NCBI GenBank assembly: GCA_028288995.1
Contig: JAQGHF010000003.1
Location: forward strand, 1-64,000
From: Candidatus Saccharimonadota bacterium
GTDB lineage: Bacteria; Patescibacteriota; Saccharimonadia; Saccharimonadales; Saccharimonadaceae
Reading direction: 5' to 3'
Length of the DNA stretch: 64,000 bases
The notes under the pieces: model-generated
Told to the model about the DNA's origin: nothing
Seen by the model: the letters and a program-made list of their open reading frames with translations, nothing else
The model's database searches: none
In this document: positions 31,711-40,428 of the stretch, one piece after another
Layout of the letters: each line of letters starts with the position of its first letter
How positions within the stretch are numbered: position 1 is the stretch's first letter
Made by a program: the position numbers and the translations under genes

Positions 31711-32733
31711 ATGAGATCATCAACGAAACTGCAAAGACTTAATTTTCGAATTTTCGCCATCCTTGTCATCGGTGCTGTAATTCTAACATCATTCTCCTCA
31801 CTTGCCTCTGCCGCCCAAGTAACGGGTCGAACCCTGACGATTGGTAGCTCAGTTGCGAGCGCAAACACCAGCTATGCATTCACCTTTACTGTTCCTTCTG
31901 CAACGATCATCAAATCTGCTTCATTCACCGCTTGTACAACTGCCAGTGGTACCTGTACAACACCATCTGGATTCTCTATTTCCAGTTCAACACTTGCATC
32001 ACAACCGACTGGACTCGGTTCAGGAACTGGCTGGACTGCCAACACAGCAACAGCAGGGTCACTTCGTATCCTTAACTCATCGAATGCGACGACACCAAGT
32101 GGGAGCCAGTCAGTCACCTTCAGTACTGTTACAAACCAAAGCACCGCAAACTCAACCTTCTTCGTTCGTATGACTACTTACTCAGACGCAGCATGGACAA
32201 CACCAATCGATACGGGTACTGTTGCCGCTTCGACAGCTGGTCAGATTACCGTCACCGCATCGATTGATGAATCAGTTACCTTTACTCTTGCATCTGCGAC
32301 TGTTCCGCTCGGAACACTAACAACTAGTGCGACAGGTACAGGGACTTCTTCAATGACTGCATCAACGAATGCTGCAAGTGGTTACTCGGTGACAGTGAGC
32401 GGTACCACGCTTACATCTGGTTCAAACACAATTGCTGCACTCGCCTCACCTACAGCATCGACACTCAACACTGCACAGTTTGGTATTAACCTAATGGCCA
32501 ACACAACACCTGCAATTGGTACTGCGGCAAGTGGTAGTGGTACAGGTGTGGCAGCAACTGGGTACGGTACAGCAAACCAATTCAAGTTTGTCAGCGGTGA
32601 CACGGTTGCCTCAGCGACTGTTCCAACGAATAGCAACACATTTACCACAAGTTATATTGCCAACATTAACGGTGCTGCAGCGGCTGGTTCGTATGCAACA
32701 CTCCTCACCTACATCGCCACGGCTAACTACTAA
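31711..32733 (+). CDS. secreted WxL-like surface protein A
   Basis: 340 residues. The signal peptide (FAILVIGAVILTSFSSLASA) is cleaved near residue 35. Two beta domains are visible. The first has repeated GRTLTIGSSVASA and TPSGFSISSSTLASQPTGLG; the second (about 190-340) ends VSYIANxNG-type FTTSYIANINGAAAAGSYAT, LLTYIATANY. It is about half identical by eye to the next gene, so the two arose by tandem duplication. The C-terminal half is the WxL-like module. It probably sits on the cell surface with the DUF916-like protein. Confidence 0.7.
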   Translation: MRSSTKLQRLNFRIFAILVIGAVILTSFSSLASAAQVTGRTLTIGSSVASANTSYAFTFTVPSATIIKSASFTACTTASGTCTTPSGFSISSSTLASQPTGLGSGTGWTANTATAGSLRILNSSNATTPSGSQSVTFSTVTNQSTANSTFFVRMTTYSDAAWTTPIDTGTVAASTAGQITVTASIDESVTFTLASATVPLGTLTTSATGTGTSSMTASTNAASGYSVTVSGTTLTSGSNTIAALASPTASTLNTAQFGINLMANTTPAIGTAASGSGTGVAATGYGTANQFKFVSGDTVASATVPTNSNTFTTSYIANINGAAAAGSYATLLTYIATANY

Positions 32734-32752
32734 TATGATTAGGAGTAACCAC

Positions 32753-33829
32753 ATGAGCACTCTAAGAAGAAAACTAAAATCACTTTCAAAAAGACTGATC
32801 ATGACAGTGAGTATTCTGGTGGTGGCTGCGGCACCGGCTCTCGCAATAGCAGGCGTTGCCGATGCAGCTCAAATGACTGGACGTTCAGTAACCCTTAGTA
32901 CCTCAGCACCAGCCGCAACAGGCGTGACATACGCACTATCAACTGCCGCGCTTCCTACAACAACAGCGGTTAAGTCTCTACAGATTCAATTCTGTACAAC
33001 GCCATCCGGCGCATGTACAACGCCATCTGGATTCTCAGCAAGTAGCTCAACGCTTGCAAGCCAACCAACAGGCCTTGGTGCAGCAACTGGTTGGACTGTG
33101 AACGCTGCAACAGCAGGATCACTTCGCATCGTGAATGCATCAAACGCAACAACAACATCTGGCGCCGTCACAACTACATGGAATGGTGTCGTTAACCCAA
33201 CAGCTACCAACACTACCTTCTACGGCATTATCACTACTTACTCGGATGCAGCATGGACGACTCCACTGGATTCAGGAACGGTTGCACTCAGTACTGCGAC
33301 ACAGATCCAGGTTGCCCTCACCGTCGGTGAAGCATTAACCTTCTGTGCAGGAACTTCGATTACAGGTCAAAACTGTGGCACGATTGCCGGGAACATCGTC
33401 AGCCTCGGTAACGGTTCAACCACTGCAACAGCAAGCGGTACATCAGTTCTTGCCGCATCAACGAATGCAACCAGCGGCTACTCAATTACCGTGAACGGTG
33501 CAACACTTACCTCAGGTGCAAATACAATTACCGCACTCGCAAGTGGTGCAGCTTCGACAGTTGGTACGAAGCAATTTGGTCTCAACCTCGTCAACAACTC
33601 AACTCCATCAGTTGGAACAGCTGTTTCTGGTACTGGTACTGGTGGTGCTGCAACAAACTACGGTACAACGAATACATTCCGCTTCGGAACAGGTGAGACA
33701 ATCGCAACAGTTGGTGTACCAACAAACGCTAACACTTACACTGTCAGCTATATCGCTAACGTTGATGGTGTCACCCCTCCTGGGTCCTACGCATCAAACC
33801 TAACCTACATCGCCACGGCTAATTACTAA
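32753..33829 (+). CDS. secreted WxL-like surface protein B
   Basis: 358 residues from ATG 32753 with AGGAG 7 bases upstream; an in-frame ATG at 32735 is possible but lies before that site. The signal peptide (LIMTVSILVVAAAPALAIAG) is followed by the same two-domain layout as protein A, ending GSYASNLTYIATANY. An added FCAGTSITGQNC segment near residue 205 gives a possible disulfide. The stop overlaps the ATG of the downstream DUF916-like gene by one base (TAATG), so the two are translationally coupled, which supports a joint complex. Confidence 0.7.
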   Translation: MSTLRRKLKSLSKRLIMTVSILVVAAAPALAIAGVADAAQMTGRSVTLSTSAPAATGVTYALSTAALPTTTAVKSLQIQFCTTPSGACTTPSGFSASSSTLASQPTGLGAATGWTVNAATAGSLRIVNASNATTTSGAVTTTWNGVVNPTATNTTFYGIITTYSDAAWTTPLDSGTVALSTATQIQVALTVGEALTFCAGTSITGQNCGTIAGNIVSLGNGSTTATASGTSVLAASTNATSGYSITVNGATLTSGANTITALASGAASTVGTKQFGLNLVNNSTPSVGTAVSGTGTGGAATNYGTTNTFRFGTGETIATVGVPTNANTYTVSYIANVDGVTPPGSYASNLTYIATANY

Positions 33830-34812
33830 TGACCCTCAAAGCGCCTTTAAAACGACTCCTTGTCACTATCGGGGTGATGGTGGCAATCTTCGTTCCAGCC
33901 ATTCTTCTACATAGTCCTACGTTTGCGCAGTCAGCAGATGCTGCGAATGGATTACAGATTAGTCCCGCACTTGTTCAACTGAACGGTGAAGCAGGAAAGT
34001 CCTACAACGTCGAGCTTAAAGTATTGAACGTGACAGGGAGTGATTTATCGTTTAAAACGGCAGTCAATGACTTCGCAGCAAAAGATGAAACAGGAACACC
34101 AAGTATCCTCCTTGACGAAGCGGCGCCAACACCTACGTCTATTCAGACATGGGTAACTTCTATTCCCGACTTTTCATTGAAGGCTCACGAAACCAAGACG
34201 ATTATTGCAGTCATTACAATTCCAGTGAGTGCTGAACCAGGGGGACATTACGGTGTTATCCGCTTTAGTGGTACGTCACCAACGCTTAATGGAACAGGGG
34301 TTGGACTATCTGCAAGCGCCGGGACACTCTTCCTCGTCCGAGTTGCTGGCACTGTTACTGAAAAACTCACCCTTGCGACTTTTGAAGCAACCGCAAATAG
34401 CAAGCAGTCAGCACTATTCGAATACGGACCAATTACTTTCGTTACCCGTTTCCAAAATACAGGTAACGTTCACGTTCAACCGACGGGAACGATCCTTATT
34501 GAAAACATATTCAAGAACAAGGTTGCAAGCCTTGATATCAATAGTGAGAAGGGTAATATCCTTCCATCAAGCACACGTCGATTTGAATCAACGCTTAACC
34601 AGAAATGGTTATTTGGACGATATACTGCGACAACCACCGTTGGCTACGGAACACAAGGACAGGCAATTGTTGAAACAATTTCATTTTGGGTAATTCCTTA
34701 CAAATTAATCCTGGTTGGTCTCGCGGTCCTAGCAACGTTAATCTATATTCTCCGCAAGGCAATAAAGCGCTATAATAAGTACATCATTGCGCAATCACGC
34801 AAGAAAAAGTAG
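33829..34812 (+). CDS. DUF916-like membrane-anchored surface protein
   Basis: 327 residues. The signal peptide (IGVMVAIFVPAILLHSPTFA) precedes a DUF916-like domain (LQISPALVQLNGEAGKSYNV, VPVSAEPGGHYGVIRFSG-like segment) and a second beta domain (about 190-285, FVTRFQNTGNVHVQPTG, then ENIFKNK). One membrane helix (about 293-312) and a Lys/Arg-rich tail close it. Same architecture as 30214-31104. Coupled to the WxL-like gene upstream and 10 bases from the PKD gene downstream, so 31711-36016 is one operon. It likely anchors or displays the WxL-like proteins. Confidence 0.72.
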   Translation: MTLKAPLKRLLVTIGVMVAIFVPAILLHSPTFAQSADAANGLQISPALVQLNGEAGKSYNVELKVLNVTGSDLSFKTAVNDFAAKDETGTPSILLDEAAPTPTSIQTWVTSIPDFSLKAHETKTIIAVITIPVSAEPGGHYGVIRFSGTSPTLNGTGVGLSASAGTLFLVRVAGTVTEKLTLATFEATANSKQSALFEYGPITFVTRFQNTGNVHVQPTGTILIENIFKNKVASLDINSEKGNILPSSTRRFESTLNQKWLFGRYTATTTVGYGTQGQAIVETISFWVIPYKLILVGLAVLATLIYILRKAIKRYNKYIIAQSRKKK

Positions 34813-34822
34813 GTAAACACCT

Positions 34823-36016
34823 ATGAAAAAACAAAAAAAGACTATCAATAACAGCAAGAAAACGATCAAAGTTACAAAGGGTCTCCTCGCCTATCATATT
34901 GCAGCGAGCCTTGTTTCTATTGCACCGTACCCTCACACCGGACGATCTCTTCATCGTCGCCATACCTCTCACGGTGTCCTTTTTGTCGCCTTAATACTGA
35001 CGGGGGTATTGCTATTCAATAACCTCGGCACGCTGCGAGCATTCGGTCTCCAAGGCTCAGGGTCAACCACCGTCACCGTCAACGTTTCTGGTAATGCACC
35101 GACTGTAGGTGCGGACATTACTTTCCCAACAACAAATACAACGACGAAATCTTCAGAAATACAGGTAACTGGTACATGTCCAGCTCAACTGTTGGTTGCA
35201 ACGTATAACAATGGTATCTTTGCCGGTTCATCGATGTGTACGAATGCTGGTAACTATGCAACCACCATTCAACTCATCGTTGGAGTGAACATACTACAAT
35301 CACAAGATTATGATGGGCTTAATCAGCCGGGTCCAGCAACGAGTCAGGTACAGATTACTCGTGAACAAAATCCTATTCCGGTCACTTCAACCAACCCAGA
35401 AATACCGGTAATTGCAACGACTCCTGGCGATATTGCCCCAGATCTCACGCCGCCTGTTGTTGCTCCAGCGCCCCAACCAACTGTTAACCCATGTTTCGAT
35501 ACCTCAAAAACGGATGCATTGAACCCTGCAAACCCAACCATCATTACAAACTGTATTAAACGGAGTATCTTCTCTGGGGATACTATCACCCTTCCTATTC
35601 GAGTTACTGGCGGTACAGCTCCATACGCGCTCTGGATCGATTGGGGCGATGGTCTCACCGAACTAAAGACAGTTCTCGACACTGGATATCACAATTACCA
35701 GCACATCTACAAAACTGCGGGTATCATCAGTGTTTCCCTAAAGACAACTGACGCCAAGGGAGTTACTTCATTCCTACAAACCGTTGTCCAAGTTAATGGT
35801 TCAACGACACCAGAAACAACAACACCATTTAATAGCATTGCCAACGGGCTTGGCTCTATCTGGACCGAAGCTCCTGTACCACTCTACGTTGCTGCTGTGA
35901 CATTGGTCTTAGGATTCTGGGTTGGTGATATCTTCCAACGCATCTTTGCCAAAGATGGTAGGGGTATTAAGGGCAGGAAGCATCCATCAACATACAACCG
36001 ACGTCGTCACGCCTAA
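34823..36016 (+). CDS. PKD-domain surface protein with two membrane segments
   Basis: 397 residues. A long basic N-terminus (about 50 residues, KKTINNSKKTIK) precedes one membrane helix (VLFVALILTGVLLFNN). An Ig-like domain (about 75-170) has two cysteines. A Pro-rich linker follows (PDLTPPVVAPAPQP). The PKD domain at about 235-330 shows TLPIRVTGGTAPYALWIDWG and YHNYQHIYKTAGIISVSL. A second membrane helix (about 350-370) ends in a basic tail. It closes the WxL/DUF916-like operon. PKD domains commonly serve as surface spacers or protein-binding modules. Confidence 0.7.
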   Translation: MKKQKKTINNSKKTIKVTKGLLAYHIAASLVSIAPYPHTGRSLHRRHTSHGVLFVALILTGVLLFNNLGTLRAFGLQGSGSTTVTVNVSGNAPTVGADITFPTTNTTTKSSEIQVTGTCPAQLLVATYNNGIFAGSSMCTNAGNYATTIQLIVGVNILQSQDYDGLNQPGPATSQVQITREQNPIPVTSTNPEIPVIATTPGDIAPDLTPPVVAPAPQPTVNPCFDTSKTDALNPANPTIITNCIKRSIFSGDTITLPIRVTGGTAPYALWIDWGDGLTELKTVLDTGYHNYQHIYKTAGIISVSLKTTDAKGVTSFLQTVVQVNGSTTPETTTPFNSIANGLGSIWTEAPVPLYVAAVTLVLGFWVGDIFQRIFAKDGRGIKGRKHPSTYNRRRHA

Positions 36017-36033
36017 ACCATCACAGCTTTCAA

Positions 36034-37539
36034 TTAATATCCAATGAAATAATCTGTCTTAATATGCGTCACATGAAGCTGCTTTAATTGCTTCTTTACA
36101 CCGTCGATCATAAGTGGTGGACCCGAGATGTATGCAGTCCTCGTGTCAACGTCTGAAATATATGTTGCAAGCACTTCTTTTGTAATAAACGGCTCATTAA
36201 TATGTACCCAGTTTTTCGGAAGCGTCAGACGCTGATTCGTTTTTGTGATAATAAATACTTTTATACCAGCTGACTCAAGAATATCCTTATAAGCAAGCTC
36301 GTCGATGCTATTGATCGAATAGAACAAGACACTATCACGTGCCTCATTACGACGTTTAAGCGTCTGCAGGTGGCTTATGAACGGTGTGATGCCAATACCA
36401 CCAGCAACGTAGAGTAATGGCGTCAGCTTGTCTTTAGGCAGCGTGAAATCACCACTAATACCAGTCGATTCAATGACTGCACTTTTTTCGAGTGTACGAA
36501 GCGCCTTTTTGAATGAACTTGAGGGTTCGTAAAACTTTACTCCAAGTCGAAGCGTTTCTTCACCAGGTGCAGAAGTAATACTAAAACTCCTTCGGCTTCC
36601 TCTAAAGTCATCGTGTTTGTGTGGCACACGAATCTCAAGATACTGACCAGCCGCATACCGCAGTGGTGTACGCGGCGTAAAAATAAACTCATAGGTTGTT
36701 GGCGTCAGTTGCTTTTGTTCCACAAAGGTCAGTGTTACTTTTTGACGCCTTGTAAAACCGAATGCAATCAGGTTACCAATAACGAGCGCAAACGCAGGTG
36801 ACGTTGAAAAATCACCAATATTAATTGGGATCGCAAACAGAATCGCAACAACAGCTGCTTCAAGAATCTGTTGCCACTTTTTGCCCGGTAATGTCAAAGG
36901 CTCAGTCAGCATGAAGCTCGAGAAGAAAAGAACTGGCCACGAAAGCCACAAGACAAGACTCCCTCCTAGCGTTTCGCCTTCGACCATCAACACGATAATA
37001 ACAAGCACCGTTGCAAGTCCAATAAAGGTACCGCTTGATGGAACTCGACGTGTTTTTTGAAGCACTGCGAATCCCAGTAGGAAAGTCGGAATAATTAATA
37101 ACGGCGTTCCCACCCACCAAGATGCATGGGCAATACCAGTCAGTCCAATGATAAAGGCTGCGATGGCAGCAGGATTAAATATATGACGACCTTTGAAGGC
37201 AAGAATGAACTTGGATGCACCGGCGATCATACCTACCAGCACAAGTCCAAGCAGCCCAGATACTTCAAGTGTCGGTGTAAAGATGAAAAATAGAATAACA
37301 GCGGTAATAAACGAAGATTCTGTATGAACGCGAACACCAAAAATCAAACCGAATAGCATACTTGTCAGTAATACTGAAAATCCAATCACCGTGACGCTCA
37401 CGATCATCGCAAGTGGCGAATACGCAATCACACCAAGAAACGCCAGCACTAACGCTATGACAAATAGAATCGTTAATGACCCCGACATAACTTTATACAT
37501 TGAGTAGCGATTCAATAAAGGGTTTAAAAGTTTATCCAT
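36034..37539 (-). CDS. RnfD/NqrB-like membrane domain fused to ferredoxin-NADP reductase-like domain
   Basis: 501 residues. Residues 1-260 are about nine membrane helices resembling RnfD/NqrB (IFTPTLEVSGLLGLVLVGM, GRHIFNPAAIAAFIIG). Residues about 265-501 form a flavin reductase: FAD motif RGSRRSFSITSAPGE and NAD(P) motif LLYVAGGIGITPFISHL. This would carry electrons from NAD(P)H through FAD into the membrane. The FMN-binding protein and ApbE encoded upstream suggest delivery to a covalent flavin outside the membrane. Start overlaps the ApbE stop region. The final electron acceptor cannot be told. Confidence 0.8.
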   Translation of the reverse strand: MDKLLNPLLNRYSMYKVMSGSLTILFVIALVLAFLGVIAYSPLAMIVSVTVIGFSVLLTSMLFGLIFGVRVHTESSFITAVILFFIFTPTLEVSGLLGLVLVGMIAGASKFILAFKGRHIFNPAAIAAFIIGLTGIAHASWWVGTPLLIIPTFLLGFAVLQKTRRVPSSGTFIGLATVLVIIVLMVEGETLGGSLVLWLSWPVLFFSSFMLTEPLTLPGKKWQQILEAAVVAILFAIPINIGDFSTSPAFALVIGNLIAFGFTRRQKVTLTFVEQKQLTPTTYEFIFTPRTPLRYAAGQYLEIRVPHKHDDFRGSRRSFSITSAPGEETLRLGVKFYEPSSSFKKALRTLEKSAVIESTGISGDFTLPKDKLTPLLYVAGGIGITPFISHLQTLKRRNEARDSVLFYSINSIDELAYKDILESAGIKVFIITKTNQRLTLPKNWVHINEPFITKEVLATYISDVDTRTAYISGPPLMIDGVKKQLKQLHVTHIKTDYFIGY

Positions 37540-38396
37540 TAAAACAATTTTCCTTCAAAAGCAGGTGAGTAGTCAATAGATCCATCAGAATGCATACGAA
37601 CATACTCATAGTGGAATGATTTCCGGAGCACATTCGGATCAGTAAAAAAGAGGGAAGTCGCTACCCCATCAGCAACCATCGTCGAATCAGCCATCACCCA
37701 GGTCGCAATCACATCATTCGTTGGCTTCATCAGATCGGGGTCAAAAATGTGATGTTGCCCATTCCCCCACTGTCGTCGATTTGTTGCAGATGCGCACAAA
37801 CTCTTGTTTTGCACGTCGATGATGCCAATCACTTTGCTCGGATCAAGCGGATGTTCGAGCCCCACCTTATTCTCGCTCTTTCCCTTGTGTCGAAGGTCGC
37901 CACTTGCATCAACGATATATTCATTAATACCAGCTGCATCAAGTAGTTCACACACACTATCAACGAGGTAGCCCTTCCCTGCCGCTCCAACATCAAGCGT
38001 GATGGGCTTTTTTACTTCTAAAATAGTCCCGTTTCGCTGAAGTACTTCATTCAAAGTTGGAAGTTTTTCTTGTTTGCTTGGCAAAAATGAATAGGTTGCA
38101 TCGTAGCCTGCTTTTTCAAGCATACCGCCAATCAATGGCGTCACTTTTCCGTTTGTGACCTCATACAGTGTTTCATAAAACCCAAATAACTCATCCATAT
38201 CCTGCGGGAATGTATAGATGCCAACGTGACGCGAAATACGAGAAACGAGCGAATCTTTTCGAAAGCGAGAATACGTTTTATCGAACGTTTCAATCCTTGT
38301 CCGAATCGCAACTTCTAGCGATTCAGGCAGTGACGTATTGGTCTCAATTGACCAGTGCGTTCCGATAGCTTCAAACTCGAGGTTATGCTTTGGCAT
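37539..38396 (-). CDS. apbE: FAD:protein FMN transferase
   Basis: 285 residues from ATG 38396. This start gives the usual ApbE beginning LEFEAIGTHWSIE. It overlaps the FMN-binding gene by 14 bases; in-frame ATGs at 38420 and 38432 are alternatives. Family motifs are TLDVGAAGKGYLVDSV (flavin/Mg site), EYIVDASGDLRHKG and HHIFDPDLMKPTND. ApbE moves FMN from FAD onto Thr/Ser of target proteins outside the membrane. No lipobox signal peptide is seen, so this copy may act on the inner face or be exported in another way. Its likely target is the upstream FMN-binding protein. Confidence 0.9.
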   Translation of the reverse strand: MPKHNLEFEAIGTHWSIETNTSLPESLEVAIRTRIETFDKTYSRFRKDSLVSRISRHVGIYTFPQDMDELFGFYETLYEVTNGKVTPLIGGMLEKAGYDATYSFLPSKQEKLPTLNEVLQRNGTILEVKKPITLDVGAAGKGYLVDSVCELLDAAGINEYIVDASGDLRHKGKSENKVGLEHPLDPSKVIGIIDVQNKSLCASATNRRQWGNGQHHIFDPDLMKPTNDVIATWVMADSTMVADGVATSLFFTDPNVLRKSFHYEYVRMHSDGSIDYSPAFEGKLF

Positions 38397-38850
38397 TTGT
38401 TTTAATTTGGTCGAGCGCATCTTTAAATCCATTTGATGTCAGCGATGAACCTGCAACTCGTGAAAGTGCAACACGATCAATGTTCCTACCAACGACAAGA
38501 TCTTTATATCCTGATGCAAATTGTGCTTGATAATCTTTCGCGTTGCCACCTGTTGCATCCCCCACAAGACTCGTACTGGTAATGATGCCGTCCTTTAGTG
38601 TGACTGTCAGTTCAATAGATTCTTTTCCCTCTGGACTGACGTAACTTCCGGTTGCGTTGTACGTTCCGTCTTTATAGGTAGTTGAGGGAGCTGTATCCGC
38701 CGCAGTTATGGCAGTCTGTGTCGTGGTTGTTGAACCCGCCGACTTGTTCGAATTATTATGAATAACGATAACGGCGGTCGCTGCGATACCAATTAATACA
38801 ATAACAATAAGTGCAATAATACCTGGATGAAGTTTTCTCGCGGGTTCCAT
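38383..38850 (-). CDS. membrane-anchored FMN-binding domain protein
   Basis: 155 residues with AAAGGAGC before ATG. One N-terminal membrane helix (IIALIVIVLIGIAATAVIVI), a Thr/Ser-rich linker, then an FMN-bind domain (about 60-155): KDGTYNATGSYVSPEGKESI, VTLKDGIITS and the flavinylation-type end VAGSSLTSNGFKDALDQIK, where the SSLTS stretch corresponds to the S(G)AT-x-T/S acceptor of RnfG/NqrC. ApbE encoded next would attach FMN covalently. First gene of the three-gene electron-transfer operon. Confidence 0.82.
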   Translation of the reverse strand: MEPARKLHPGIIALIVIVLIGIAATAVIVIHNNSNKSAGSTTTTQTAITAADTAPSTTYKDGTYNATGSYVSPEGKESIELTVTLKDGIITSTSLVGDATGGNAKDYQAQFASGYKDLVVGRNIDRVALSRVAGSSLTSNGFKDALDQIKTNAKA

Positions 38851-38916
38851 TGTGCTCCTTTTAGATGAATGGGTAACTTAGTAAACTAACTATAGTAAGT
38901 ATAGCTGATGAAACGC

Positions 38917-40290
38917 TTAATTGTCTGTTTCAAGATACAATGAACAAAGATCTATACCCACAGCAAGTGCCGTCGCATTATTCGTTGCCCAAGCATTCCA
39001 TGACAAGAGCACGGTAGAGACAGGAACCGTCGTCGCACTACCTGTAAATGTTTTTGTCGCGACGACACCAGTAGTGACATTCGTCAGCTGGAGATAAAAC
39101 GTGTTTGCTGCCCCATTCGGCGCATATATCGCCAGCTCCCAAGCAGTCGTCGAGTTACCTCCAGGTGCACCGATTGCCGTACCGACAGCAGTAGCAGTTT
39201 GTGCACTTGTACCCGCTCCCGCCCAGTACCACTGTGTTGCATCAGTTGATAGTTGGCATATCCCAACTTGGTTGAGTAACCCATTTACTTCAACATTTGT
39301 AAACGCTCCAGTTGTGACAGTCATACCATGAAACGCACGACGTCCAGTGACGGATGCTGGGTCGCTCTCAACCCAGCGCTCAATCAACATAAAGCCGGAT
39401 CCATCACTCGCACCTGAACCAGCACTGACCATTTGTGTCGCGAGTCGAATACCAGCAAATGTACCAGCAGTAGCTGTCGAAGGGTAGCCGATACGACGCA
39501 TTCGAGTTGCGAGGTTAGTTGTTGCAATAGTTCGGACTACTGGTGTTGTAGCGTTAGAAGTTAGTGCTGGAAGTCCAAATACACCCGGAACTATCACTGA
39601 TGCCCCAGGACCCTGTGGATTCCAATACCCGACTTTATTACGACCAAGGATCGGCTGATAGGAGGTTAATGTTCCAAACTGGTCTACTCCTGCAACAAGG
39701 CCTCTGTTCGCAACGGTACGAGAAAATATACTATGTGTTCCACTAGCAGGTGTTGCCGGTGCAACGCCGGCAACGTACGCTCCCATGCTGATTGAAGACG
39801 TTGCAGTATTCAGCCCCAGAATATCGTTTGTTGCGTCGTATGTTAACCCTGCATCACCTGTTAATGCGCCGCTCGCATTATATTGCAGCTGCGTATTTGA
39901 ACCGGCGGCAGTCTGAACATTCTTAATTTGTCCGGTACTAGAATAATATGTCCAACCGCTGCCATCCATGTACTGAAATGCTTCACCAGCAAGCAACGTG
40001 ACAATTGGCGTCTGCATATACGCCGTTGCAGAAATTAGCTTCTGAATATACACCTGATTTGACACTGTTGCGTGCGTATTTGCAATCGTAATAAGTTTCA
40101 CCTGGCGCTGCGTCGAAGCTGCCGGTGCAGCCAAGATAGATGTCGTTGTCGCCGTCGAAATCTTTCCTTCATTCGTAGAAGGTGTGAATGTCGTTGTCGT
40201 AATATCAGCGTACGAAATCGAGTAGTCCAAACCAGCTGTTGAGGAGGATGTAATCTGAAGTGACTCAGTCGTTGCTTTTAAGATAATCAC
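38917..40290 (-). CDS. solitary phage-tail-fibre-like protein
   Basis: 457 residues from GTG 40290. It starts MIILKATTESLQI exactly as the 444-residue protein at 28292, and the first 170 residues are closely similar (RQVKLITIANTHAT, LLAGEAFQYMDGSGWTYY, LQYNASGALTGDAGLTYDA). The C-terminal 250 residues differ (GFMLIERWVESDPASVTGRR, AFHGMT, IYAPNGAANTFYLQL) but end in the comparable CSLYLETDN. This pattern, a constant base and a variable end, is typical of exchangeable receptor-binding proteins. No adapter gene is adjacent and no signal peptide is visible. Confidence 0.7.
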   Translation of the reverse strand: MIILKATTESLQITSSSTAGLDYSISYADITTTTFTPSTNEGKISTATTTSILAAPAASTQRQVKLITIANTHATVSNQVYIQKLISATAYMQTPIVTLLAGEAFQYMDGSGWTYYSSTGQIKNVQTAAGSNTQLQYNASGALTGDAGLTYDATNDILGLNTATSSISMGAYVAGVAPATPASGTHSIFSRTVANRGLVAGVDQFGTLTSYQPILGRNKVGYWNPQGPGASVIVPGVFGLPALTSNATTPVVRTIATTNLATRMRRIGYPSTATAGTFAGIRLATQMVSAGSGASDGSGFMLIERWVESDPASVTGRRAFHGMTVTTGAFTNVEVNGLLNQVGICQLSTDATQWYWAGAGTSAQTATAVGTAIGAPGGNSTTAWELAIYAPNGAANTFYLQLTNVTTGVVATKTFTGSATTVPVSTVLLSWNAWATNNATALAVGIDLCSLYLETDN

Positions 40291-40428
40291 AGTGGTCTTG
40301 CGGGCTTCCCTATTCTACTTCTTTATACCACAATCATAAGCTACATTACTTGATAAAACAATGACACCTCCCTGAGGAAATGGTCACTCTTGAATATGAA
40401 TCGACTGGAGATGCAAAAATTAATTATT

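Noticed and set aside
31635-31868. N-terminal extension of the WxL-like protein at 31101-31634
   Set aside because: It would overlap the divergent gene and read through the promoter; the signal peptide starts at 31634.
32516-32752. Upstream extension of WxL-like protein B
   Set aside because: It overlaps protein A in another frame; ATG 32753 has AGGAG and starts the signal peptide.
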